Both the position numbers and the translations under genes were made by a program. A stretch of DNA of 64,000 nucleotides from NCBI RefSeq assembly GCF_026339995.1, contig NZ_JAPEPT010000005.1:558001-622000 (forward strand), read 5' to 3'. The DNA is from Streptomyces sp. NBC_01481. GTDB taxonomy: Bacteria; Actinomycetota; Actinomycetes; Streptomycetales; Streptomycetaceae. The notes under the pieces were generated by a model. It made no database searches and had not been told where the DNA came from. It saw only the letters and a program-made list of their open reading frames with translations. Numbering within the stretch: position 1 is the stretch's first letter; every line of letters starts with the position of its first letter. Below are positions 52,711-61,667 of this stretch, piece after piece.

Positions 52711-52786
52711 TTTCGGCTACTGCCATAACCCCCCTTTGGGCCGGAGGTGTTACTCCTGTGAGACCGCGCCGGCCCGGGAGACGCTG

Positions 52787-54718
52787 ATGCGTGAACCCGA
52801 ACCGCTGGGTGTACCGCTCGCCGACGTCCTGCTTCTGGGCGGCACGGTCGCACCGGGACCCGGCGGCAGACCGGCCCTGTGGAATGTGTCCACGGGCAGG
52901 CCCGCCTGTCTCACCGCCGTCGCCCCGGCCACCGGCGAACAGCTGGTCAGCGCGCCGCTCGCCGACGCGGACGGCGCCTGGGCCCTCACCGCCGCGCCCG
53001 ACGGCGTCTACGCGGGGACGTACAGCAACGCCCATCTGTACCGCTGGCGGCCCGGCGCGGGAGACGAGGCCGAGGATCTCGGACAGCCGCTCGACGGGGA
53101 GTCCTTCGTCTGGTCGCTGGCCTGCGACGAGGACGGCGCGATCTGGGGCGGCACCTTCCCCGGGGGAAAGGTGTTCCGCTTCGACCCGGCGGCCAAGGAG
53201 TACACCGACTTCGGGCAGGTCGTCGCGGGCCAGACGTACGTACGGAGCATCGCCTGTGCCGGCGGCAAGGTCTACTCCGGTTCGTACGCGGCCGCCCACA
53301 TCGCCGAACTGGACCCGGCGACCGGGTCCGTCACCGAACTCCCTATGCCCCCGAGCCTGGACTCCGCCGAGGGAAGAGCCGTCTACGACCTGGACGCCCA
53401 CGACGGACGGCTGTACGCCCGCATCGGCTCCGACCTGCCGGGACCGCTCTTCGTCTACGACCTGCAGGCCCGCGCCTGGACCGACGAGATCCCCGGCGCA
53501 CACGGCCTGACGGTCGCCCCGCCCGACCCCGGCGGCGGTATCCATCTCGTCCAGTACGGCGAACTGCACCGCTACGACCCGGCCACCCGGCAGCTCAGCA
53601 GCACCGGTCTCACCTTCACCGGCAAGATGCAGAGCGTCCGCTCCTTCGGCTGGGCCGAGCTGCTGCTCGACGACTGGCCGGGCCCCAGCGTCGTGGGCAC
53701 GCTCTCGCGCGGCGAGATGTTCCGCTACAACCCGGCCACCGGCGCGTACGCGATCACGGACACGGGGATCACCAAGAGCCCGATCGAGATCCTCGCGCTC
53801 GCCGCGGGCGACGGCGAGACCCTTTATGCGGGGGGCTTCCTCAACGGCGGTCTGGCCTCGGTGAACACGGCTACCGGCGCCACGGAATTCCACCGTTTCG
53901 GACAGACGGAGTGCATCCTGCCCGCCTCCGACGGTTCCGTATGGCTCGGTCTCTATCCCGAGGCCAGGCTCTACCGCTACTGGCCCGACCGGCCCTGGAA
54001 CAGCCCCGAATACTCGCCGGGCGGCCCGCCCGGCACGCCCGTCAACCCCGAACCGGTCCTCAACCTCGCGCCGCATCTGCAGATGCGTGCCAAATGCCTG
54101 GTGGAGGCCGACGGGAAGATCGTCGTGGGCACGGTCCCCGAGGGCGACCGGCTCGGCGGCGGACTCGCGATCCACGATCCGGCGGCCGGGACCTACCGGT
54201 TCGTCCGGCATGTGGTCGAGGACCAGTCCGTGTTCTGTCTGACCGCGCACGAGGGTGTGGTCTACGGAGGGGCGTCGATCACCGGAGGGCTCAGCACCAC
54301 CGAGTACACCCGGGAGTCGGGCGCGGTGTTCGCCTGGGACATGCAAGCGGGCGAAAAACTCTGGGAGTTGGAGCCCGTCCCCACGGAGCGGTCGGTCAGC
54401 GCCGTGGCGATCGGCCCCGACAACAGGCTGTGGGGCCTCGCCGGTCACACGCTCTTCGCGGTCGATCTCGGCAGTCAACAGGTGGTGCGTCAGTACAGGT
54501 TGGGCAGCAGAAGCGCGGCGGGGTCCATCGTGATCTCCCGGGAAAGGCTGTACGTGAGCGTGGACAACGCATTGATCTACCGGGTCGATCCCTACGCGGA
54601 GGACGATGAACCGGCGCTCGTGGTGGGCTTCGTGCACAGGCGGCTGTGTGTCCACAGTGACGGCAGCTTCTCTTTGAACCGTGGACCCGAGCTGTTCCGG
54701 GTGGTTCCCCGTTACTGA
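52787..54718 (+). CDS. Cytoplasmic beta-propeller protein of unknown function
   Basis: A 643-residue protein with no signal peptide. Repeated blades of about 45 residues with YRW, DPAT and VWSL-type motifs (for example FRFDPAAKEYTDFG and YRYWPDRPWNSPEY) indicate a seven- or eight-bladed propeller related to PQQ/WD-like folds. Several blades hold conserved Asp and Trp but no enzyme motif is certain; a lyase or isomerase acting on a sugar is one possibility. The ATG at 52787 follows GGGAG. It precedes the sugar-type importer operon by 97 bp and may work on the imported compound. Confidence 0.75.
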   Translation: MREPEPLGVPLADVLLLGGTVAPGPGGRPALWNVSTGRPACLTAVAPATGEQLVSAPLADADGAWALTAAPDGVYAGTYSNAHLYRWRPGAGDEAEDLGQPLDGESFVWSLACDEDGAIWGGTFPGGKVFRFDPAAKEYTDFGQVVAGQTYVRSIACAGGKVYSGSYAAAHIAELDPATGSVTELPMPPSLDSAEGRAVYDLDAHDGRLYARIGSDLPGPLFVYDLQARAWTDEIPGAHGLTVAPPDPGGGIHLVQYGELHRYDPATRQLSSTGLTFTGKMQSVRSFGWAELLLDDWPGPSVVGTLSRGEMFRYNPATGAYAITDTGITKSPIEILALAAGDGETLYAGGFLNGGLASVNTATGATEFHRFGQTECILPASDGSVWLGLYPEARLYRYWPDRPWNSPEYSPGGPPGTPVNPEPVLNLAPHLQMRAKCLVEADGKIVVGTVPEGDRLGGGLAIHDPAAGTYRFVRHVVEDQSVFCLTAHEGVVYGGASITGGLSTTEYTRESGAVFAWDMQAGEKLWELEPVPTERSVSAVAIGPDNRLWGLAGHTLFAVDLGSQQVVRQYRLGSRSAAGSIVISRERLYVSVDNALIYRVDPYAEDDEPALVVGFVHRRLCVHSDGSFSLNRGPELFRVVPRY

Positions 54719-54722
54719 CTCA

Positions 54723-54768
54723 TTGACAGGTCAAATCCCCCGCGACTAGTTTCGGCCCAGGCCGAAAC
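54723..54768 (+). promoter_or_regulatory. Importer promoter with overlapping 20-bp palindromic operator
   Basis: TTGACA (54723-54728) and TAGTTT (54747-54752) are 18 bp apart. The perfect palindrome GTTTCGGCCCAGGCCGAAAC (54749-54768) covers the -10 and start point, the classic arrangement for repression by a dimeric regulator. A close copy stands at 62818-62837. Confidence 0.7.
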
Positions 54769-54814
54769 AGCCGGGCTCCGTGCTCCCTTCTCATCAGGCC
54801 TTCCGGAGGCCCCC

Positions 54815-56077
54815 ATGAAGACAGGCTTCAAGCGCGCCACCGCACCTCTCGCACTGTTCATGCTCGCCGCCTCGCTCTCCGCATGCGGGGACGGCGACAC
54901 GGGCTCGGACTCGAAGAAGGTCACCGTCTGGATGTATCCGGTGATCGCCGACCCGAAGGCCAGTGCGGCCTATTGGGACGGCATCGAGAAGGCCTTCGAG
55001 AAGGCGGCACCGGGCACCTCGCTCACCATCGAGCAGCAGCCGTGGGACAACCGCGACCAGAAGATCGCCACCGCGTTCGGCGGCGGAAAGGGCCCGGACG
55101 TCGTCCTGCTGACACCGGACCAGATTCCCCAGTTCTCCGCCAACGGCGCCATCAGGCCGGTGGACGGGGCGCTCAAGGACAGCGCCGGAAAGTTCCTGCC
55201 CGCGACGATGGACGCGATGAAGCAGGACGGCAAGATCTACGGCGCGCCGATCTACCAGACCATCACGACCACCATCTACAACAAGAAGCTGCTGACCCAG
55301 GCCGGTATCACTGCACCGCCCGCCACCTGGGAGGAGATCAAAGCCGCGGCCCCCAAGCTCAAGCAGAAGGGCGTGGCCCTCCTCGACTACTCCGCCAGCA
55401 ACGAGGCCTCGCTGAACCTCAACTTCTATCCGCTGCTGTGGCAGGCGGGCGGCACCGTCTTCGCCAAGGACGGCAAGAAGGTCGCCTTCAACAGCCCCGA
55501 GGGCGTCGAGGCGCTCACCTTCCTCACCGACCTCTACAAGGCGGGCTCGGTCCCCAAGTCGTCGATGACGAACACCAACCTGCTGGCCGACCAGGCACTG
55601 GGCAAGCAGCAGGCCGCCATGGGCTTCTCCGTCGTCCTCGCCGACGCGGAACTGGCCGCCAAGACCTGGGGCAACGAGAACGTCGTCGTCGGCGCACCGC
55701 TCAAGGGCCCCGCCCGGGAGGTCGCCTTCGGCATCCCCGGCGCGCTCAGCGTCAACGCCAAGTCCAAGAACACGGAGGGCGCGGAGAAGTTCCTCGCCTT
55801 CATGACAGCGCCGGAGCAGATCAAGTCCCTCGGAAAGGCCAGCGGTTACTTCTCGCCCCGTACGGACGTCAGCGTGCCGAACGCCTCTCCGTACGCGAAG
55901 CAGTACCAGGCCGCACTGTCCGACGTCTGTCCCGGTGAGCCCAATCCCGCCGCACGCCAGCTGATGGGCCTGCTCGCACCGGAGATCCAGGCGGCGCTGC
56001 TGGGCAAGAAGAGTCCCAAGGACGCGCTGGACGACGCGGCCAAGGCCGCCGACGACCTGCTGGCGCGACAGCGTTGA
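54815..56077 (+). CDS. Sugar-type ABC transporter substrate-binding lipoprotein
   Basis: A 420-residue family 1 binding protein. Signal peptide with lipobox LSAC (Cys24), then the typical VTVWMYP start of the mature protein, the ligand-binding pattern FGGGKGPDVVLL and an Ala-rich C-terminal helix. The relatives bind oligosaccharides or sugar acids. The ATG has GGAGG upstream; the promoter and palindrome at 54723-54768 are 47-92 bp before it. The stop overlaps the first permease start (TTGA). Confidence 0.92.
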   Translation: MKTGFKRATAPLALFMLAASLSACGDGDTGSDSKKVTVWMYPVIADPKASAAYWDGIEKAFEKAAPGTSLTIEQQPWDNRDQKIATAFGGGKGPDVVLLTPDQIPQFSANGAIRPVDGALKDSAGKFLPATMDAMKQDGKIYGAPIYQTITTTIYNKKLLTQAGITAPPATWEEIKAAAPKLKQKGVALLDYSASNEASLNLNFYPLLWQAGGTVFAKDGKKVAFNSPEGVEALTFLTDLYKAGSVPKSSMTNTNLLADQALGKQQAAMGFSVVLADAELAAKTWGNENVVVGAPLKGPAREVAFGIPGALSVNAKSKNTEGAEKFLAFMTAPEQIKSLGKASGYFSPRTDVSVPNASPYAKQYQAALSDVCPGEPNPAARQLMGLLAPEIQAALLGKKSPKDALDDAAKAADDLLARQR

Positions 56078-57066
56078 GCGAGGCAGTCACAGACGAGGCG
56101 GTCCCGGACGAGACAGACCCGGACGGGACAGCCCCGGACGGGTCGGCCACGCGCAAGACGGCGACGCACGAGGCCGCCGCGCGCCGGCCTGGCCGGCGTC
56201 AGGGGCGGCGGCGCGAGGCCCTGGTGGGCCTCGCGTTCGTCGCCCCGATGCTGGTGCTGTTCATCGTCTTCCGTTTCGGACCGACCCTGGGCGCGGGCTT
56301 CCTCTCGCTCACCGACTACCGGCTGAGCGGCGAATGGCAGTTCATCGGGGCCGAGAACTACACGCGGCTGTTCGGCGACAACCTGTTCTGGGAGAGCCTG
56401 GGCGTCACCGCCTTCTACACCGCCGTCTACGTCCCCATGACGGTGCTGCTCGCCCTCGGCACGGCCGTCCTGCTGCATCGCACCATCTGGCTGCGGGGCT
56501 TCTTCCGCGGCGTCTTCTTCCTGCCGTACGTCACCAGCATCGTGCTGGCCGCCGTCATCTGGAAGTGGATCTACGAGGTCGACGACGGGCTGCTGAACGC
56601 CGCACTCGGCGCGCTCTCCCTCGGCCCGGTCGACTTCCTCGGCGACGAGTCGCTCGTCCTGCCCTCCATCGCGGCCACCTCCGCCTGGAAGGGCTTCGGC
56701 TACACCATGCTGATCCTTCTCGCCGGACTCCAGTCCATCCCGCGCGAGGTCACCGAGGCCGCCACCGTCGACGGCGCGAGCGCCTGGCAGCGCTTCCGCT
56801 TCGTCACCCTGCCGATGCTGCGGCCCGTGCTCTTCTTCGTCCTCGTCATCGAGGCGATCCAGGCCTTCCAGGTCTTCGACGCGATGTACGTGATGACGGC
56901 CGGCGGACCCGTCAGGGCCAGCTATTCGCTCGTCTACTTCCTCTACGACTCCGGCTTCAAGTACTTCGACTTCGGCTACGCCAGCGCGGTCGGCCTGATG
57001 CTCTTCCTCGTCGTCCTGGTCTTCTCGCTCATCCAGCGCCGGCTCATCGGCAGAGAGGTGGACTGA
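56074..57066 (+). CDS. Sugar ABC transporter permease, MalF-like
   Basis: A 330-residue permease. The first 47 residues are hydrophilic with three Pro-Asp-rich repeats (PDETD, PDGTA, PDGSA), then six membrane helices from about 50. The EAA loop is around EAATVDGASAWQRF. TTG at 56074 is the start because it overlaps the binding-protein stop; an internal Met would cut the tail. Its stop overlaps the next permease by one base (TGATG). Confidence 0.92.
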   Translation: MSEAVTDEAVPDETDPDGTAPDGSATRKTATHEAAARRPGRRQGRRREALVGLAFVAPMLVLFIVFRFGPTLGAGFLSLTDYRLSGEWQFIGAENYTRLFGDNLFWESLGVTAFYTAVYVPMTVLLALGTAVLLHRTIWLRGFFRGVFFLPYVTSIVLAAVIWKWIYEVDDGLLNAALGALSLGPVDFLGDESLVLPSIAATSAWKGFGYTMLILLAGLQSIPREVTEAATVDGASAWQRFRFVTLPMLRPVLFFVLVIEAIQAFQVFDAMYVMTAGGPVRASYSLVYFLYDSGFKYFDFGYASAVGLMLFLVVLVFSLIQRRLIGREVD

Positions 57067-57872
57067 TGGGAGGCCGGCTGAGACTGCCCGTACTGCTGAT
57101 CCTGGTCGCTTTCGTGACCGTCACACCCTTCGCGGTCATGGTGCTGGTCGCCTTCGCCCCGCCCGGTGGCCAGACGCTGCCCGGGGCCTTCGACATCACC
57201 CGGGCGACCTGGCAGAACTTCTCCGACGTCCTGGTGGGCGCGGACATCACGCGCTGGGCGCTCAACTCACTGATCTACTCGCTCGTTTCGGTCGTGCTCA
57301 TCCTGCTGTTCTCCTCGATGGCCGGATACGCCTTCGCCAAGAAGCGGTTTCCCGGGCGCGAGGTGCTCTTCTGGGCGTTCCTGGCGACCTTGATGGTGCC
57401 CTTCCAGGCGACCCTCATCCCGTACTACATCCTCGTCTCGAAGATGGGCGGTGTGGACACCTACTGGGGCCTGATCGTCCCGACCCTGGCCAACTCCCAG
57501 GCCGTGTTCCTGATGCGGCAGTTCATGTACCAGCTGCCCGACGAGCTCTTCGAGGCCGCGAAGATCGACGGTGCCTCCGAATGGCGTATCTACACCACCA
57601 TCGTCATCCCGCTGATCCGGCCGATCCTCGCCACGCTGGGCGTCTTCGTCTTTCTCTGGCACTGGAACGACTTCCTGTGGCCGCTCGTCATCGGCCAGTC
57701 CACACAGATGCGCACGCTCACCGTCGGCCTTGCCACGCTCGCGGGCGAGGACGTCGCGATCAACCAGATCATGGCGGGGGCGACCATCACGGTGGTTCCC
57801 TGCCTGCTCGTCTTCGGGCTGCTGCAGCGCTATCTGACCGACTCCATCGCCACCAGCGGCCTCAAGTCCTGA
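57066..57872 (+). CDS. Sugar ABC transporter permease, MalG-like
   Basis: A 268-residue permease with six helices and the EAA loop EAAKIDGASEWRIY. With the previous gene it forms the heterodimeric channel. No ATPase gene is in the operon, so a shared ATPase such as MsiK (a known multi-substrate ATPase in Streptomyces) probably energises it. It ends 3 bp from the convergent LLM gene. Confidence 0.93.
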   Translation: MGGRLRLPVLLILVAFVTVTPFAVMVLVAFAPPGGQTLPGAFDITRATWQNFSDVLVGADITRWALNSLIYSLVSVVLILLFSSMAGYAFAKKRFPGREVLFWAFLATLMVPFQATLIPYYILVSKMGGVDTYWGLIVPTLANSQAVFLMRQFMYQLPDELFEAAKIDGASEWRIYTTIVIPLIRPILATLGVFVFLWHWNDFLWPLVIGQSTQMRTLTVGLATLAGEDVAINQIMAGATITVVPCLLVFGLLQRYLTDSIATSGLKS

Positions 57873-57875
57873 GGT

Positions 57876-58859
57876 TCAGCCGCCCAGCCGGGGCAGCACC
57901 TTTGTGCCGAACGTCTCGATGGCGCTCAGGGCGTCCGCCTGCGGCATGCCGGGCGGCTGGATGCGCAGCACCACCCCGTCGGCGCCCATCTCGCCGTACG
58001 CCTCCAGCCGCTCGACGCACCCGTCGACCGAACCGATCACCGAGCGCGCCTCGATGTCGTCCCACTGCTGGGCGTAGCGGGCCGCGTCGGCCGAGGTGCG
58101 CTTCCAGTCGCCGTATGCGTCGTACAGACCGCGCAGCGGGGCCTCCAGCGCGGCCCGGGCCTGCTGCGAGGTGGCGGCGGCACAGCCCTCGCGGCAGACG
58201 ATGACCTCGGCGCCCAGACTCGCGGCGCCGCGCGGGAAGGAGCGGTACTCCTCGATCTTTCGGGGCAGTTCGGAGTCGAGCTCGTTGAAGGAGGTCGTCC
58301 AGCCGTCGCACGTCCGGGCCGTGCGCTCCAGGGCCGCGGAGACCCGGCCGCCGTTCCAGATCCGGGGCCGTGGGGACTGCACCGGGCGCGGCGAGAGAAA
58401 GGCATCCTCCACCGAGGTCCAGCGGCCGTGATGGGTGACCTTGTCCTCGGTCCACAGCCGGGTGACCAGCTCCAGGCACTCCTCGAAACGGGACACGCGC
58501 TCGCGCGGCAGGGTGCCGAACAGCGTGAACTCCTCCGGCCGGTAGCCCAGTACGAAACCGGCCGTCAGCCGCCCGCCCGACAGCACGTCGATGTGCGCGA
58601 GGGTCTCGGCGAGCCATACCGGCTGGTAGACCGGCGCGATCAGCCCGGCCGTGGCGAGGCCGATCCGCTCGGTGTGCGCGGCGAGATACGCCAATGAGGT
58701 GAGCGCCTCGTGATAGCCGGGCCGGTGCAGATGCCGCTCGCCGAGCACCACCCAGTCGAATCCGGCCTCCTCGGCCAGCCGCACCTGCTCCACGGCATCG
58801 GCCAGACGCGGCCGGTCTGCCGCGTCCGCGTAGAGATTGACGTACAGGCCGAGACGCAT
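57876..58859 (-). CDS. LLM-class flavin/F420-type oxidoreductase
   Basis: A 327-residue luciferase-like TIM-barrel protein (MRLGLYVNLY, WVVLGERHLHRPGYHEALTS, GFVLGYRPEEF) of the LLM class, which uses FMN or F420. Substrate unknown; related enzymes act as monooxygenases or dehydrogenases on small alkanes, sulfonates or amines. The ATG at 58857-58859 has AAAGGAG upstream; a longer open frame continues upstream but crosses the palindromic operator at 58870-58889. It is divergent from the DapA-family gene. Confidence 0.9.
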   Translation of the reverse strand: MRLGLYVNLYADAADRPRLADAVEQVRLAEEAGFDWVVLGERHLHRPGYHEALTSLAYLAAHTERIGLATAGLIAPVYQPVWLAETLAHIDVLSGGRLTAGFVLGYRPEEFTLFGTLPRERVSRFEECLELVTRLWTEDKVTHHGRWTSVEDAFLSPRPVQSPRPRIWNGGRVSAALERTARTCDGWTTSFNELDSELPRKIEEYRSFPRGAASLGAEVIVCREGCAAATSQQARAALEAPLRGLYDAYGDWKRTSADAARYAQQWDDIEARSVIGSVDGCVERLEAYGEMGADGVVLRIQPPGMPQADALSAIETFGTKVLPRLGG

Positions 58860-58869
58860 GGGACGCTCC

Positions 58870-58889
58870 TTTACGGTCCGGACCGTAAA
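58870..58889. promoter_or_regulatory. 20-bp perfect palindrome, operator between divergent genes
   Basis: TTTACGGTCCGGACCGTAAA, ten bases upstream of the LLM start and 45 bp upstream of the DapA-like start. A perfect dyad of this size at a divergent promoter is typical of TetR- or GntR-type repressors. It shares only short TTT-CGG/CCG-AAA similarity with the 54749 operator and may bind a different regulator. Confidence 0.75.
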
Positions 58890-58934
58890 GGCTAGCGTGT
58901 CGCCAACGACCGCAACAGACGGGAGAGATCGCCC

Positions 58935-59918
58935 ATGACCGCGACGCCCACCTCCGCGACGGAGGACCTGGTGCGGCGGCTGCGCGGCACCGTACTGCCC
59001 GCGGTGGCCACGCCCATGGACCCCGGCGGGGTGGTGGACTTCGGCGCACTGCGCGGGTACGCGGAGCGGATCGCGGCCGAGCGGATCGGCGGTGTGGCCG
59101 TCTGGGCGCACACCGGCCGCGGCCTCCACCTCTCCGAGTCCGACCGCCTTCAGGTGCTGCGCACCTGGCGGGAGGCGGTCCAAGGGCCGATCGTGGCAGG
59201 TGCGGGGGTGCCACGATCGGCCCGCGCGAGCAACTTGCGGGAAGCCTGGGACGCCACCGTCGCGATGGCGGTCCAGGCGGCCGACCTCGGCGCGGACGCG
59301 GTCATGGTCTACCCGCTGGCGCAGTTCGCCTCCCGGCCGGCCGGGGAGGGGGAGGCGGTACGTCTCCACGAGCGGGTCGCCGAGGCGAGCGGGCTGCCGG
59401 TGCTCGGCTTCTTCCTCCACGGCGAGGCGGGCGGCTACCCATACCCGCCCGACCTCATCCGCCGGCTGCTTGCCCTGCCGTCGGCCGCCGGGGTCAAACT
59501 CGCCACGCTGGACCGCGCGATGGCCTGCCAGGACGCGATCCGCGCGGCGCGGTCGAGCGGGAAGCTCGCCATCACCGGCGAGGACCGGATGTTCGGCCCG
59601 TCCCTGATGTGGGGCGCGGACGCGGCACTGGTGGGCATCGCGGCGGCGAGGGTGTCGCTGACGGGGGCGGTGCTGGACGCATGGAACGCGGGGGACTACG
59701 GGGCGTTTGTGCGGGCGTCGGGTCGGCTGGACCGCTTCGCGGAGGCGACGTTCCGGGATCCGATCGAGGGGTATGTGCAGCGGATGCTGTGGGCGGGGGT
59801 GTGGGAGGGGTTGATCCCTGAGCATGCCGCTCACGATCCGTACGGACCCGAACTCCCGGTGGGGGAGCGGGATGCGGTGGTGCGGTGCCTGGAGGGGCTG
59901 GCGAAGGAGCCCGACTAG
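58935..59918 (+). CDS. Dihydrodipicolinate-synthase (DapA) family protein
   Basis: A 327-residue TIM barrel of the DapA/N-acetylneuraminate lyase family (RGTVLPAVATPM, AVWAHTGRG, GVKLATLD). The Schiff-base Lys188 is present. The proton-shuttling Tyr of the YNxP motif is not found: the equivalent segment is VLGFFLHG, so chemistry may differ from classic DapA. Such divergent members are often keto-acid dehydratases or aldolases in sugar-acid breakdown. The ATG at 58935 has GGGAGAG upstream. A perfect 15-bp inverted repeat (59184-59198/59209-59223) lies inside the gene. Confidence 0.85.
   Translation: MTATPTSATEDLVRRLRGTVLPAVATPMDPGGVVDFGALRGYAERIAAERIGGVAVWAHTGRGLHLSESDRLQVLRTWREAVQGPIVAGAGVPRSARASNLREAWDATVAMAVQAADLGADAVMVYPLAQFASRPAGEGEAVRLHERVAEASGLPVLGFFLHGEAGGYPYPPDLIRRLLALPSAAGVKLATLDRAMACQDAIRAARSSGKLAITGEDRMFGPSLMWGADAALVGIAAARVSLTGAVLDAWNAGDYGAFVRASGRLDRFAEATFRDPIEGYVQRMLWAGVWEGLIPEHAAHDPYGPELPVGERDAVVRCLEGLAKEPD
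59184..59223 (+). repeat. Perfect 15-bp inverted repeat inside the DapA-like gene
   Basis: GGGCCGATCGTGGCA (59184-59198) pairs perfectly with TGCCACGATCGGCCC (59209-59223) across a 10-base loop. It is in coding sequence and could form a strong mRNA hairpin. Confidence 0.85.
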
Positions 59919-59944
59919 GCGCGGGCGTCCGGGGTGGGCGGTGC

Positions 59945-60199
59945 GCCTGCGGCGGGCCTGTTCCCCTACCCGCCCCTTCCCGAACTGGGGCTCCGCCCCA
60001 GACCCCGCGCCTCAATCGCCGGCGAGACTGAGATGTGCGGCAGGGCCGCACATCCAGCCCGTCCGGCGCTTGAGGACACGCCCGAAGGGCGTACGGGGGT
60101 CCAGGGGGCGAAGCCCCCAGTTCGCGCCGCGAAGCTGGCAGGGGTCTGGGGCGGAGCCCCAGTTACGGGAAGGGGCGGGTAGGGGAAAGCGCCGCAGGC
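59945..60199. repeat. Long inverted repeat at convergent gene ends
   Basis: The arms 59945-60006 and 60141-60199 are near-perfect reverse complements over about 60 bp, with few small differences. Each arm contains the hairpin unit CTGGGGCTCCGCCCCAG and CCCGCCCCTTCCCG, like the other GC-rich intergenic repeats in this window. The right arm includes the last 37 bp of the amidohydrolase gene. It can act as a bidirectional terminator. Confidence 0.8.
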
Positions 60200-60924
60200 A
60201 ACCCGAACAACCGCACCGCGTTCCCCCACAGCACCCTCTCCAACTCCTCCGGAGTAAACCCCGCATCCCGCACCACCCCCAACGCCACGCACGGATCGAT
60301 CAGCGTCGCGTCCGTGCCGAAGAGCAGGCGTTCGACCGGGACCCCCGCCTCCCTTGCGTAGGCGATGCGGCCCGCGTCCGTCGCCGTGCGGCAGTGCTCC
60401 AGGTAGAGGCGGTCGCAGGACGCGGCCGCATGCGCCGCCTCGCGCCACGCGTCGCCGCCCGCGTGGCCCATGATCACGCGCAGGCCCGGGCGGGACGCCA
60501 GGAGTTCCGGCAGGAGGGTGACCTCGTCGCCCCAGGTGTGCAGCAGCAGCGGTACGCCCGCCTCCGCGACCACGTCGAACGCCTCCGTCATCGCCCGCGC
60601 CCCGGGCAGCTGCCCCGGATAGTGCGTGTGGATCTTCGCCCCGACGAACCGCCCCGAGTCCAGGCAGCGCCGCAGATCCGCCGCGCTCTCCTCGGGCCGG
60701 TTGGGGTTCACCACGGCGTATCCGTACAGCCGGGGCTGCTGCGCGAGCACCTTGCTCAGTGCCGCGTTGCCGCCGACCGCGTCGTACACGACCGCCTCCG
60801 ACGCGGAGACCAGTTGCAGGTCGATGCCGTAGCGGTCCATCTGCCGCAGATTGTTCTCCGCGTCACCGGCGGTGAGGTGGAACTGCCAGCGGCCCACATG
60901 GGCGTGCACATCGATGATCGGCAT
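60163..60924 (-). CDS. Amidohydrolase-family protein, active-site complete
   Basis: A 253-residue amidohydrolase 2-type TIM barrel. Metal ligands are visible as HAH in IIDVHAHVG (residues 5-9), His in LLLHTWGD and MGHAGGD, and Asp in LFGTDATL. Substrates may be aromatic acids, lactones or pyrone-type compounds. Its C-terminal residues (SPTRPFP) are encoded by the repeat arm at 60163-60199. The ATG at 60922-60924 overlaps the previous gene's stop by one base, and it ends the three-gene operon. Confidence 0.87.
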   Translation of the reverse strand: MPIIDVHAHVGRWQFHLTAGDAENNLRQMDRYGIDLQLVSASEAVVYDAVGGNAALSKVLAQQPRLYGYAVVNPNRPEESAADLRRCLDSGRFVGAKIHTHYPGQLPGARAMTEAFDVVAEAGVPLLLHTWGDEVTLLPELLASRPGLRVIMGHAGGDAWREAAHAAASCDRLYLEHCRTATDAGRIAYAREAGVPVERLLFGTDATLIDPCVALGVVRDAGFTPEELERVLWGNAVRLFGLPAALSPTRPFP

Positions 60925-61667
60925 CAGGCCAGCAGCTCCTCGACGTTCTTCGTAGAGATCGCGGCGCGGTCGTCGTCCGTGATGTCCGCGTACCGCAGCC
61001 GCAGCGTCTGCGGCGAGATGTCCATGAACGGGGTGCGCGAGCCGAAGACGAGATGGCGGGGGCCCACCGTCTCCACCACGCGCTCGATGGAGTCGGGTCC
61101 CGACAGCATCCGGGTGGTGGCCCGGAATCCGGGCTCCTCGCGGGCCATCAGCAGGAAGTCGGCCAGCAGATAGGCGTGCAGGTCGAGGAAAAGGACATCG
61201 GCGCCGAGGCCCATGAGTGGCGGGCCGAAGCGGCGGGGGTCGCCGTCGTGGAGGAGTGTCAGGCCGCGTTCCAGGGCGAGCGAGACGACCCGGCGGTAGC
61301 CGGGGAAGCCGGGCTCGGCCATCTGCTCGATCGTGAACAGCCGCAGGAACCGCACTCCGGCCGCGGCCAGTTCGTCCAGCCGGTCCTCCGCGGTCAGCGC
61401 GTCCCGTACGTCGATAGTGCCGACCGGAAGCAGCTCCGGGCAGTCGGCGAGGTCGCGCACCGTCTCGGCGTTGCCTTCGCCGTCGTCGAAGAGCGGGCCG
61501 CGCGTCGACAGGGCCAGCGCACAGGCTACGGGCGAACGGCCCAATCGCTCGCGGACCTCCGGGAGCCCGATGTCGCGGTGGTGCCGAAGCCACGGCCCGT
61601 ACAGCACGTCCACGTCCCAGCCGATGAACTCCTCGGCGGACGGACGCAGCCACTCGTACGCGCTCAT
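60924..61667 (-). CDS. Amidohydrolase-fold protein lacking metal ligands
   Basis: A 247-residue relative of the next gene's product, with the same fold (LLHDGDP, LDLHAYLL, FGSRTPFMD) but no HxH at the start and SR where the catalytic Asp would be, so it probably is not a hydrolase by itself. It could be a partner subunit of the active amidohydrolase. ATG at 61667, overlapping the aminotransferase stop (ATGA); its stop overlaps the next start by one base (TGATG). The tight overlaps fix the operon order: aminotransferase, this gene, amidohydrolase. Confidence 0.82.
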   Translation of the reverse strand: MSAYEWLRPSAEEFIGWDVDVLYGPWLRHHRDIGLPEVRERLGRSPVACALALSTRGPLFDDGEGNAETVRDLADCPELLPVGTIDVRDALTAEDRLDELAAAGVRFLRLFTIEQMAEPGFPGYRRVVSLALERGLTLLHDGDPRRFGPPLMGLGADVLFLDLHAYLLADFLLMAREEPGFRATTRMLSGPDSIERVVETVGPRHLVFGSRTPFMDISPQTLRLRYADITDDDRAAISTKNVEELLA

